DNA of 13,670 bases from the NCBI GenBank assembly GCA_003648395.1, contig QMPB01000061.1:1-13670 (forward strand), given 5' to 3'. Source of the stretch: Bacteroidota bacterium. GTDB lineage: Bacteria > Bacteroidota > Bacteroidia > Bacteroidales > UBA1556. Both the position numbers and the translations under genes were made by a program. The notes beneath the pieces were generated by a model, which was not told where the DNA came from, ran no database searches, and was given only the letters and a program-made list of their open reading frames with translations. This document shows positions 1 through 6,296 of the stretch, piece after piece (position 1 is the stretch's first letter; each line of letters opens with the position of its first letter).

Positions 1-114
1 AACATCAGAACCATTCATTTCAACATCCTCGTCCTGTGGAATTAACGGAAGAAACTCCGAATCGCCATCGATAATATCTGAAAATTGTATATTTGGTGTG
101 TTCTTAAAACTCAT
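1..114 (-). CDS. lon: Probable Lon protease, N-terminal fragment (partial, runs off the window)
   Basis: Only the first 38 codons are present, read leftwards from an ATG at 114-112. An in-frame TGA lies six codons upstream, so this is the only ATG start available. The peptide begins MSFKNTPNIQFSDIIDGDSE and continues FLPLIPQDEDVEMN. An acidic N-terminal stretch with a 'DSEFLPL' core just before the substrate-binding domain is what I know from Bacteroidota Lon, an ATP-dependent cytoplasmic protease that removes damaged proteins. No catalytic or ATPase part is visible, so the call rests on resemblance of this short leader. The gene is divergent from nnr and has its own candidate promoter. Another protein with a similar acidic N-terminus cannot be excluded. 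Confidence 0.6.
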   Translation of the reverse strand, partial: MSFKNTPNIQFSDIIDGDSEFLPLIPQDEDVEMNGSDV

Positions 115-144
115 AAAAATGTCATTTTGTCATTAAACCATTGT

Positions 145-176
145 CAAAAATAAATATATTAACTATATAAAGTAAA
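145..176 (-). promoter_or_regulatory. Candidate promoter for the lon-like gene
   Basis: On the minus strand TATTTTTG (152 to 145) fits the Bacteroidota -7 box TAnnTTTG. TTTA (176 to 173), 20 bases upstream, is a one-mismatch -33 box (TTTG expected). Transcription would start near 140, giving a leader of about 26 bases before the ATG at 114. Confidence 0.5.
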
Positions 177-485
177 TATTATTAGTTAATAATTGTTTTC
201 ATAGCATATACCATTCTATTATTCAAATACATACAAGAATAGCTGCTGTATAAATACAAATGTGATAGTCAATTGGTATGCCATTTATATATAAGATTGA
301 TGAATTGTTTGCTAGAAAAATAATTTACCTATCTACTGTTTGCAAGAAAACTACCTATTTGAGTGCTTTCTTATCAAATACAAAAAAGATGGTTTTCAGG
401 CAGACTCTATATACTATACTTATCACAAATTTAAACCCAACCAAAATTTCAATTCAAAGAAAGCCTAACTACTTTCATTTAGTCG

Positions 486-493
486 TATATTTG
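486..493 (+). promoter_or_regulatory. -7 promoter element of nnr
   Basis: TATATTTG is an exact match to TAnnTTTG. No clear -33 TTG is found 19-21 bases upstream. Transcription would begin around 498-500, just ahead of the ATG at 520. This makes the upstream GTG at 493 unlikely as a start, because it lies inside the promoter. Confidence 0.65.
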
Positions 494-519
494 TGGAATC
501 AAATAATAATGGTAAACAT

Positions 520-2025
520 ATGAAGATACTTAAAGTAAACGATATTAGAGAGGGTGATGCTTTCACAATAAAGAATGAGCCTATTTCTTCAATAAATTTA
601 ATGGAGAGAGCTGCAAATAATTGTTCTACTTGGATAATGGATAATTATGATAACAAGCTTTCCTTTAATGTTTTTGCAGGTCCAGGTAATAATGGTGGTG
701 ATGGTTTGGTCGTTGCAAGAATTCTAAACAAAAATAATTATAAAGTTAAAGTATATATTGTTGAATATACTAAGAATTATTCCGATGATTTTAAAATAAA
801 TCTTGAAAGAATAAAAGCTCTAAATATTGAAATTAATATTTTAGATAAAGAGAAGAACGAATTTCAATTGGAGAAATCTGAAATTGTTATTGATAGTATT
901 TTTGGTTCAGGACTAAGCAGAAGTATTTCTGGTTTTACTGCTAAAATTATTAATCATTTGAATGAGCAAAACTCAATTATTAGTATTGATATTGCCAGCG
1001 GTTTAAAAGCAGATGAAATAGATAATTCTAAAAATCCAATAATTATAAGACCAACTCATACACTTTGTATAGCTTTCCCTAAACTAGCTTTTTTCTTGGT
1101 TGAAAATGAGATATATGTTGGCAACTGGCATAATATTGATATTGGCATTCATCCTCAATACATTTCAGAGGTTAAAGAAATTGCTCAATATATTCTCAAA
1201 GATGATATTATACCATTGCTTAAAACAAGATCAAAATTCTCCCATAAAGGAAGTTATGGACATGCTTTACTTATAGCAGGCAGTTATGGCAAAATGGGAG
1301 CTGCTATATTGGCATCAAGAGCTGCATTAAGAACAGGCTTAGGTTTATTAACTACTCATATCCCAAATTCTGCGGTTAATATTATGCAAACATCTGTTCC
1401 AGAAGCAATGCTAAGCATTGATAAGAATGAGAAAGTATATTCTGCAAATAAAGAATTATCAAAATACAATGCTATAGGAATTGGACCAGGGCTTGGAACA
1501 TCTAAGGAAAGCCAACTAGCTTTAAAAATTCTTATACAGAATACAAGTTTACCAATGGTAATTGATGCTGATGCGTTAAATATTCTATCAGAAAACAGAA
1601 CATGGCTGGCTTTTCTTCCTGCTAATAGTATTCTAACGCCTCATCCAAAGGAATTTGAGAGATTGGTTGATAAGACAAGCAATAGTTTGGAAAGAATTCA
1701 AAGACAGAAAGAGTTCAGTACTAAATATAATGTAATAGTTATTCTAAAGGGAGCAAATACAAGTATAAGCTGTCCTGATGGTAGATTATTTATAAACTCT
1801 ACTGGAAATCCTGGTATGGCAACAGCAGGAAGTGGAGATGTATTAACAGGAATTATCACTTCCCTCCTAGCTCAAAATTATAATCCTTTAACTGCTGCTA
1901 TTTTAGGAGTATATTTACATGGATTAGCAGGAGATTATGCCGCTCTAAAGCTTGGTTTTGAATCTCTTATTGCAAATGATATAATTGAAAATATTTCATC
2001 TGCTTATATTAATATTCAAGAATAA
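520..2025 (+). CDS. nnr: Bifunctional NAD(P)H-hydrate repair enzyme (epimerase plus ADP-dependent dehydratase)
   Basis: This cytoplasmic enzyme repairs hydrated NADH and NADPH. The N-terminal YjeF_N domain epimerises the R and S hydrates, and the C-terminal ribokinase-like domain dehydrates the S form using ADP. In the 501-residue product the epimerase motif GPGNNGGDG is at about 54-62, with a likely catalytic Asp in VIDSIFGSG near 125. The dehydratase half shows HKGSYGHALLIAGS (242-255), GPGLGT (322-327), LTPHPKEF (372-379) and GNPGMATAGSGDVL (429-442), whose Asp near 440 is the expected catalytic residue. Length fits the fused family. I chose the ATG at 520 over the GTG at 493, which lies in the promoter. 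A 31-base gap to the msrBA gene, with no clear promoter in it, suggests co-transcription of two damage-repair functions. Confidence 0.95.
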   Translation: MKILKVNDIREGDAFTIKNEPISSINLMERAANNCSTWIMDNYDNKLSFNVFAGPGNNGGDGLVVARILNKNNYKVKVYIVEYTKNYSDDFKINLERIKALNIEINILDKEKNEFQLEKSEIVIDSIFGSGLSRSISGFTAKIINHLNEQNSIISIDIASGLKADEIDNSKNPIIIRPTHTLCIAFPKLAFFLVENEIYVGNWHNIDIGIHPQYISEVKEIAQYILKDDIIPLLKTRSKFSHKGSYGHALLIAGSYGKMGAAILASRAALRTGLGLLTTHIPNSAVNIMQTSVPEAMLSIDKNEKVYSANKELSKYNAIGIGPGLGTSKESQLALKILIQNTSLPMVIDADALNILSENRTWLAFLPANSILTPHPKEFERLVDKTSNSLERIQRQKEFSTKYNVIVILKGANTSISCPDGRLFINSTGNPGMATAGSGDVLTGIITSLLAQNYNPLTAAILGVYLHGLAGDYAALKLGFESLIANDIIENISSAYINIQE

Positions 2026-2056
2026 TTAATTATAAAAAAGGACAATTTATTAAATA

Positions 2057-3028
2057 ATGCGAAGAAATATGAAAACCAATAAAAAGGCAATACAAATATT
2101 TATATTTTTAAGCATTAGTTTAAATATCATTAATACTCAGAAAATCATGTCGCAAGAAAACAAAGACTATAATAAATTAAATGCACAAGAAGCATTTATA
2201 ATACTTAATAAAGGCACTGAAGCACCACATACGGGCAAATACGAGAAATCTAACGATGAAGGTATATACCTTTGCAAACAGTGTAATGCTCCTCTTTACA
2301 AATCTGATGACAAATTTGACTCTCATTGTGGTTGGCCAAGTTTTGATGATGAAATAGAAGGAGCCATTAAACGCAAAACAGATGCTGATGGTAGAAGAAC
2401 AGAAATTCTTTGTGCAAACTGTGGTGGTCACCTAGGTCACGTATTTCATGGTGAACACTATACCGATAAAGACACTAGGCATTGCGTTAATTCATTAAGC
2501 CTTAATTTTGAACCCTTGGTTGAAACTGAAGCACTAAATACTAAAACTTCTGACACTGCAATATTTGCAGGGGGATGTTTTTGGGGAATGGAATACTACC
2601 TAAACAATGTAAAAGGGGTAAAAAGCACACAAGTTGGTTATACTGGTGGACATACTGACAATCCAACATATGCCGATGTCTGTAGTCATACTTCAGGACA
2701 TATTGAAGCTGTAGAAGTAGTATTTGACACAAGTAAAACTAATTTTGAAAATATATGCAAAGTTTTTTTTGAAATACACGACCCCGGACAATTAAACCGT
2801 CAAGGACCAGATATTGGAGAACAGTATAAGAGTGTTATTTTCTATAAAGACGAAGAACAAAAGCAAATAAGTATTAAACTCATTAATATATTGAAAGAAA
2901 AAGGGCATACTGTTGTCACTGAATTAATTGAGGCTAATACTTTTTGGGCGGCAGAGGCTAATCACCAAGATTATTACGATAAAAACGGACATAAACCTTA
3001 TTGCCATTTCTATAAAAAGAAGTTCTAA
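2057..3028 (+). CDS. msrBA: Exported bifunctional methionine sulfoxide reductase, MsrB-MsrA fusion
   Basis: The protein reduces both methionine sulfoxide stereoisomers, in free or protein-bound methionine. A hydrophobic segment (about 11-26) after a basic start looks like a signal peptide or anchor, so it probably acts outside the cytoplasm. The MsrB domain (about 40-152) has paired zinc cysteines C73/C76 and C119/C122, CGWPSF (91-96) and the catalytic Cys143 in RHCVNS. The MsrA domain (about 166-320) has the catalytic Cys174 in GCFWG, the GYTGGH and NPTYADVC blocks, and Cys316 near the C-terminus as a possible resolving cysteine. B-then-A order without a thioredoxin domain differs from Neisseria PilB (Trx-MsrA-MsrB). 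The ATG at 2069 (Met5) is an equally plausible start. It probably shares the nnr transcript. Confidence 0.94.
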   Translation: MRRNMKTNKKAIQIFIFLSISLNIINTQKIMSQENKDYNKLNAQEAFIILNKGTEAPHTGKYEKSNDEGIYLCKQCNAPLYKSDDKFDSHCGWPSFDDEIEGAIKRKTDADGRRTEILCANCGGHLGHVFHGEHYTDKDTRHCVNSLSLNFEPLVETEALNTKTSDTAIFAGGCFWGMEYYLNNVKGVKSTQVGYTGGHTDNPTYADVCSHTSGHIEAVEVVFDTSKTNFENICKVFFEIHDPGQLNRQGPDIGEQYKSVIFYKDEEQKQISIKLINILKEKGHTVVTELIEANTFWAAEANHQDYYDKNGHKPYCHFYKKKF

Positions 3029-3032
3029 ACTA

Positions 3033-3065
3033 AAATAGTCTAAGAAAATTATTCTTAGACTATTT
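3033..3065. terminator. Bidirectional intrinsic terminator between msrBA and trmD
   Basis: A perfect 14-bp stem (3033-3046 with 3052-3065) closes a 5-base loop. A T-rich stretch follows on the plus strand, and an interrupted T-run follows on the minus strand. It sits between two convergent genes and can serve both. Confidence 0.8.
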
Positions 3066-3112
3066 CTTATTATATCATAATACATTGCTAGCTCTGAAAT
3101 CTATTCTGCATA

Positions 3113-3787
3113 TTAAATCATCTTTGGTCTTCTTTCTTTAGTTCTTTTAACAGCCTGTTCATATTTCCACTCATCAATTAGCTTTTCATTTCCTGAAAGA
3201 AGAATCTCAGGAACTTCCCAACCATTAAATACTCTAGGTCTGGTATAAGCTGGTGGTGCTACTAATCCATCTTGGAACGAATCACTCAAAGCAGACATTT
3301 CATCACCTATAGCACCTGGAATGATTCTAGTAATACCATCTACAAGAATCATCGCAGCTAATTCGCCACCAGAAAGTACATAATCGCCTATACTAAATTC
3401 CTTGGTAATATAATGCTCTCTTATTCTCTCATCAATTCCTTTGTAATGTCCACAAAGAATAATAATGTTCTTATAGTTATGACTATATTTATTCAATATT
3501 TTCTGATTCAAAAGTTCGCCATCAGGACTAGTATAAAAAACCTCATCATAAGCTCTTTGGCTTTTCAAGTCGTCAATGCAATCAGCAATAGGTTGTGGTG
3601 TCATTAGCATTCCTCCCTTGCCTGCATAAGGTGTATCATCAACTTTTTTATGCTTATTTTTCGACCAATCACGAAGATTGTGAGTGTGTATTTCAACAAT
3701 ACCTTTGTCTTGAGCTCTTTTAACTATAGAATGACCAAAGGGGCCATCAAACATTTCTGGAAATAATGTGATAATATCTATTCGCAT
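3113..3787 (-). CDS. trmD: tRNA (guanine-N1)-methyltransferase TrmD
   Basis: TrmD methylates N1 of G37, next to the anticodon, using S-adenosylmethionine, and so prevents +1 frameshifting. The 224-residue product is colinear with the family. It begins MRIDIITLFPEMFDGPFGHS, then has VDDTPYAGKGGMLM (49-62). The trefoil-knot SAM site is made by LCGHYKGIDER (111-121) and IGDYVLSGGE (133-142). Asp169 in SDSF matches the catalytic Asp169 known in E. coli TrmD. The C-terminal helical domain carries GLVAPPAYTRP and ends ERRPKMI. A longer frame from a TTG at 3823 exists, but that codon overlaps the -33 box and adds 12 residues foreign to the family, so the ATG at 3787 is preferred. The gene is not beside rimM, rpsP or rplS, its usual partners in many bacteria. 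Confidence 0.96.
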   Translation of the reverse strand: MRIDIITLFPEMFDGPFGHSIVKRAQDKGIVEIHTHNLRDWSKNKHKKVDDTPYAGKGGMLMTPQPIADCIDDLKSQRAYDEVFYTSPDGELLNQKILNKYSHNYKNIIILCGHYKGIDERIREHYITKEFSIGDYVLSGGELAAMILVDGITRIIPGAIGDEMSALSDSFQDGLVAPPAYTRPRVFNGWEVPEILLSGNEKLIDEWKYEQAVKRTKERRPKMI

Positions 3788-3791
3788 AGTG

Positions 3792-3824
3792 CAAAAGTAT
3801 GGAATTATTAAATTGAGTATCAAA
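3792..3824 (-). promoter_or_regulatory. trmD promoter (complete Bacteroidota consensus)
   Basis: On the minus strand TTTG (3824 to 3821), a 21-base spacer and TACTTTTG (3799 to 3792) form a full match to TTTG-N19/21-TAnnTTTG. The ATG begins only 4 bases after the -7 box, so the transcript would be leaderless or nearly so. Confidence 0.8.
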
Positions 3825-3866
3825 TAATAATTTGTTTACAATTTGTTAATACTATTTATAAAAATA

Positions 3867-3898
3867 TTTACCTAATATCAATTGCAATCCTATATTTG
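3867..3898 (+). promoter_or_regulatory. Promoter of the FKBP-type isomerase gene
   Basis: TATATTTG (3891-3898) is an exact -7 box. TTTA (3867-3870), 20 bases upstream, is a one-mismatch -33 box. The predicted start near 3904 leaves about 20 bases of leader before the ATG at 3925. It is back to back with the trmD promoter. Confidence 0.7.
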
Positions 3899-3924
3899 CA
3901 ATCAATAATAATAAACATATTTGA

Positions 3925-4506
3925 ATGAATAAATTAAGTTATAGTTTAGGTGTAAATATCTCAGCAGGTTTACGTCAACAAGGTTTTGAAATAAATGATT
4001 ACGAGTCTTTTACACAAGGAATTAAAGATGCGTTTGAATCTAATATCAAATTAGATTCTAGTGAAATTAATGATCTTCTAAATGCTGAATACCAAAGAGT
4101 ACAAAGCAAGTCGTATGAAGAAGTAATTGCGAAAAGTAAAGAATTTTTAGCTGAAAATTTAAAAAGAGAGGGTGTTGTTGAGCTAGAAAGCGGCTTACAA
4201 TACGAAGTAATAACTCAAGGAAGCGGTGCTAAACCAAAACTTTCGGATACAGTTACAACTCATTATCATGGCACTCTACCTTCTGGTAAAGTTTTTGACA
4301 GTTCTGTCGATCGCGGTCAACCTGCAAGTTTTCCTGTGAGTGGAGTTATTAAAGGTTGGACTGAAGCATTACAACTTATGAATATTGGCAGCAAATATAA
4401 ACTATTTGTACCTTCAGATTTAGCCTATGGTGCTCAAGGTGCAGGAAACGATATTGGCCCTCATCAGGCACTAGTCTTTGAAGTAGAATTACTTGACATA
4501 AAATAA
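3925..4506 (+). CDS. FKBP-type peptidyl-prolyl cis-trans isomerase (FklB/Mip-like, cytoplasmic)
   Basis: The protein catalyses cis-trans isomerisation of proline peptide bonds and probably also acts as a chaperone. Residues 1-85 form the alpha-helical dimerisation region typical of FklB, FkpA and Mip (KLSYSLGVNISAGLRQQGF onward, then helix-rich charged sequence). Residues 88-193 are the FKBP catalytic domain, beginning SGLQYEVITQGSG. Expected active-site residues are visible: Tyr114, Phe124-Asp125 in KVFDSS, Val141-Ile142, Trp145, Tyr168 in AYGAQG, and the end GPHQALVFEVELLDIK. The product starts directly at the dimerisation region with no signal peptide, so it should be cytoplasmic like E. 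coli FklB rather than exported like FkpA. It may be an upstream partner in transcription of pyrB. Confidence 0.93.
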   Translation: MNKLSYSLGVNISAGLRQQGFEINDYESFTQGIKDAFESNIKLDSSEINDLLNAEYQRVQSKSYEEVIAKSKEFLAENLKREGVVELESGLQYEVITQGSGAKPKLSDTVTTHYHGTLPSGKVFDSSVDRGQPASFPVSGVIKGWTEALQLMNIGSKYKLFVPSDLAYGAQGAGNDIGPHQALVFEVELLDIK

Positions 4507-4617
4507 ATATATCAATGCATAATTCAATAGATATTGACAATTTTATTTGTTCTACCTATCCTTTAGGTAAGCACAGACAATTAGTTAATTATATTGATAT
4601 TAACATTATTTAATTTT
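4507..4617 (+). promoter_or_regulatory. Possible pyrBI leader: short ORF and hairpin ahead of an intrinsic terminator
   Basis: Between the isomerase stop and the terminator lies a 32-codon frame (4515-4613, MHNSIDIDNFICSTYPLGKH and 12 more). It ends 4 bases before the terminator stem. Inside it TACCTA (4553-4558) and TAGGTA (4564-4569) form a 6-bp hairpin with a 5-base loop. ATATCAAT (4509-4516) can also pair with ATTGATAT (4593-4600). The order of leader ORF, upstream hairpin, terminator and pyrB resembles the E. coli pyrBI attenuator, but it could equally be the 3' untranslated region of the isomerase gene. No consensus promoter is evident here. Confidence 0.3.
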
Positions 4618-4650
4618 AAAACTACTTATTAATTTAAGTAGTTTTTTTTT
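4618..4650 (+). terminator. Intrinsic terminator 29 bases upstream of pyrB
   Basis: An 11-bp stem (4618-4628 with 4635-4645) with a 6-base loop runs into an unbroken T tract (4642-4650). It ends isomerase transcription, or acts as an attenuator for pyrBI, since no clear promoter fits in the 29 bases before the pyrB ATG. Confidence 0.85.
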
Positions 4651-4679
4651 AATCAAAATTTTTCAAATAATTGATAAAT

Positions 4680-5591
4680 ATGAAAAACCGAAGCCTTATT
4701 TCAATTAATGATTATAGCAAAGAAGATCTGCTAAAAATACTGGAAATAGCCGAAGAATTTGAAGCAAATCCACGACAAAAAATATTGAGTAATCATGTAA
4801 TTGCATCATTATTTTTTGAACCATCTACACGTACAAGACTTAGCTTTGAAAGTGCAATAAATCAACTTGGCGGTAGAGTAATTGGTTTTACTGATGCTTC
4901 TAGCTCTAGTGTAAAGAAAGGAGAATCTCTAAGAGACACCATTCAAACAGTATCTCTATATTCTGACCTAATTGTAATGCGTCACCCTTTGGAAGGAAGT
5001 GCTCGCTTTGCTAGTGAAATTAATGATACTCCAATTATTAATGCTGGTGATGGCGCAAATCAGCACCCTACCCAATGCCTTTTGGATATGTATTCAATAA
5101 AGAAAACTCAAGGCACACTTGACAATCTTGATATTGCATTTGTAGGAGATCTAAAATATGGCAGAACAGTTCATTCTCTTGTAATTGCAATGAGTATGTT
5201 CAAAAACACTCGCTTCCACTTAGTTTCTCCCATTGAATTAAAGCTTCCTCGTTCTATTAAAGAGTTTATTGTTGATGCTGGACTAACGTATAAACAATAT
5301 ACTGATATTTCAGAAGTAGTTAATAATGTTGATATTCTTTATATGACAAGAATTCAAAGAGAGCGTTTTGCCGATTCAATGGAGTATGAAAGAGTTAAGA
5401 ATGCTTATATTCTTGAGAATTCAATGCTTGATAATTCTAAAGATAACATAAGAATACTTCATCCACTACCACGTGTAAATGAGATTAATGAAAATGTAGA
5501 TGATAATATAAAAGCATACTATTTTCCTCAAGCTCAAAATGGAGTTTTCGTTCGCCAAGCACTATTAGCTACTATTTTAGGACTTAGGTAG
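4680..5591 (+). CDS. pyrB: Aspartate carbamoyltransferase, catalytic subunit
   Basis: PyrB joins carbamoyl phosphate and aspartate to give N-carbamoyl-aspartate, the committed step of pyrimidine synthesis, in the cytoplasm. The 303-residue product is close in length to E. coli PyrB and colinear with it. It has the carbamoyl-phosphate loop FFEPSTRTRLSFE (46-57), the lysine-bearing 80s loop SSSVKKGESL, HPLEGSARFASE, NAGDGANQHPTQCLLDMYSI, VGDLKYGRTVHSL, VDILYMTRIQRERF and HPLPRVNEI. The ATG at 4680 is preferred over the in-frame TTG at 4671, since MKNRSLISINDYS fits the family start. With pyrI downstream this is a class B enzyme, expected to assemble as a regulated dodecamer of six catalytic and six regulatory chains. 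Confidence 0.97.
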   Translation: MKNRSLISINDYSKEDLLKILEIAEEFEANPRQKILSNHVIASLFFEPSTRTRLSFESAINQLGGRVIGFTDASSSSVKKGESLRDTIQTVSLYSDLIVMRHPLEGSARFASEINDTPIINAGDGANQHPTQCLLDMYSIKKTQGTLDNLDIAFVGDLKYGRTVHSLVIAMSMFKNTRFHLVSPIELKLPRSIKEFIVDAGLTYKQYTDISEVVNNVDILYMTRIQRERFADSMEYERVKNAYILENSMLDNSKDNIRILHPLPRVNEINENVDDNIKAYYFPQAQNGVFVRQALLATILGLR

Positions 5592-5594
5592 ATT

Positions 5595-5643
5595 AATTAT
5601 GAATTATGAATTAAGAATTATGAATTAAGAACTAGGGATTAGT
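5595..5643. repeat. 7-bp tandem repeat between pyrB and pyrI
   Basis: Five clean copies of AATTATG or AATTAAG run head to tail from 5595 to 5629. Two decayed copies follow (AACTAGG, GATTAGT). It begins 4 bases after the pyrB stop and takes up much of an unusually long 116-base pyrB-pyrI gap. A related heptad tract lies at 13643-13668. Confidence 0.85.
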
Positions 5644-5707
5644 CTGACGAATTAGCCTAATTAACATTTTAATATTTAAACAATTCAGCATTTTAACATT
5701 CAATAAC

Positions 5708-6169
5708 ATGGATAATAATAAGAAAGAACTCAAAGTATCGGCCATAGAGAATGGTACAGTAATAGACCATATACCACAAGGTAATGTTTTACGAGTAATG
5801 AGCATTCTTAATCTTGAGGATTTTGAAGATCAAATTTACTTTGGTGCAAATCTTGACAGCAAAAAGTTTGGCAAAAAGGGAATAATAAAAGTAAGTAATA
5901 GATTCTTTAAATCTCACGAAATAAATAAAATTTCATTAGTGGCACCTACTGCTACTTTAATTGAAATTAATGATTATGAGGTAGTTAAAAAGACGGGGGT
6001 GGAAATTCCAAATGAAGTCAATAAAATTGCTAAATGCTTTAATCCTAAGTGCATTACTAATAATGAGTATGTACCTACAAAATTTACTGTAATAGACAAA
6101 AAAGACCTAAAGCTTAAGTGTCATTATTGTGAAAAGATAACTAAGAAAGAGAATATTCAATTCGTTTAA
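5708..6169 (+). CDS. pyrI: Aspartate carbamoyltransferase, regulatory subunit
   Basis: PyrI binds ATP or CTP at its N-terminal domain and tunes the PyrB trimers allosterically. The 153-residue product matches the normal length. The N-terminal domain begins LKVSAIENGTVIDHIPQGN and includes the allosteric-site strands. The C-terminal zinc domain has four cysteines, C110 and C115 in CFNPKC and C138 and C141 in CHYC, close to E. coli 109, 114, 138 and 141. These hold the zinc needed to contact PyrB. It is on the same strand as pyrB, with no promoter consensus in the gap, so it is probably in the same operon despite the repeat-filled spacer. Confidence 0.97.
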   Translation: MDNNKKELKVSAIENGTVIDHIPQGNVLRVMSILNLEDFEDQIYFGANLDSKKFGKKGIIKVSNRFFKSHEINKISLVAPTATLIEINDYEVVKKTGVEIPNEVNKIAKCFNPKCITNNEYVPTKFTVIDKKDLKLKCHYCEKITKKENIQFV

Positions 6170-6175
6170 TACTAG

Positions 6176-6202
6176 TTTCTCGCAAAAGCACAAAGATGCA
6201 AT
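6176..6202. repeat. Possible decayed fragment of a CGCAAAG-type intergenic repeat
   Basis: The sequence TTTCTCGCAAAAGCACAAAG followed by ATGCAA resembles the tandem CGCAAAGA-type intergenic repeats I know from Bacteroidota and other bacteria, with several substitutions. It begins 7 bases after the pyrI stop. The identification is by memory of the motif only. Confidence 0.3.
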
Positions 6203-6237
6203 TTCAGAAACTCTATATATCGCTTTCAAGTATATTT

Positions 6238-6259
6238 TATTTCATATTGGTATGAAATA
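6238..6259. promoter_or_regulatory. Perfect 9-bp hairpin upstream of the C1 peptidase gene
   Basis: Bases 6238-6246 pair perfectly with 6251-6259 around a TTGG loop. No T tract follows on either strand, so it is a poor intrinsic terminator. It may be an operator or a leader hairpin. TATATTTT (6231-6238), just upstream, is a one-mismatch -7 box for the peptidase gene, but no -33 box is seen. Confidence 0.4.
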
Positions 6260-6296
6260 TTAAAAACATTATAAACCTTAATTAATAACAATCATT

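Larger units (their letters stand above)
115..519. other. Divergent intergenic region between the lon-like gene and nnr
   Basis: This 405-base AT-rich stretch holds the two opposing promoters, one near each end. The middle (about 180-480) shows no gene I would support. An open frame at 278-523 ends in an ATGA overlap with nnr, but its translation resembles no protein family and it runs through the nnr promoter. Words such as CTGTTTGCA (336-344) and CTACCTATTT (351-360) resemble the TACCTG repeat words near 7541 and 7826. A 7-base direct repeat TGTCATT (120-126 and 128-134) lies in the lon leader. Confidence 0.6.

Noticed and set aside
493..519. GTG start giving nnr nine extra residues
   Set aside because: The GTG overlaps the exact -7 box TATATTTG (486-493), so it would not be in the transcript. 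MKILKVNDIRE is a normal family start.
278..523. 81-codon open frame ending in an ATGA overlap with nnr
   Set aside because: Its translation resembles no family and it runs through the nnr -7 box. Open frames of this size are common in AT-rich intergenic DNA. The ATGA overlap alone is weak support.
2177..2732. Two antisense open frames across msrBA
   Set aside because: They lie opposite a gene with intact catalytic motifs along its whole length. Their translations look like reverse-strand shadow sequence.
5595..5643. CRISPR array or origin-type iterons
   Set aside because: The 7-bp units are contiguous with no spacers, which excludes CRISPR. Nothing nearby suggests a replication initiator.
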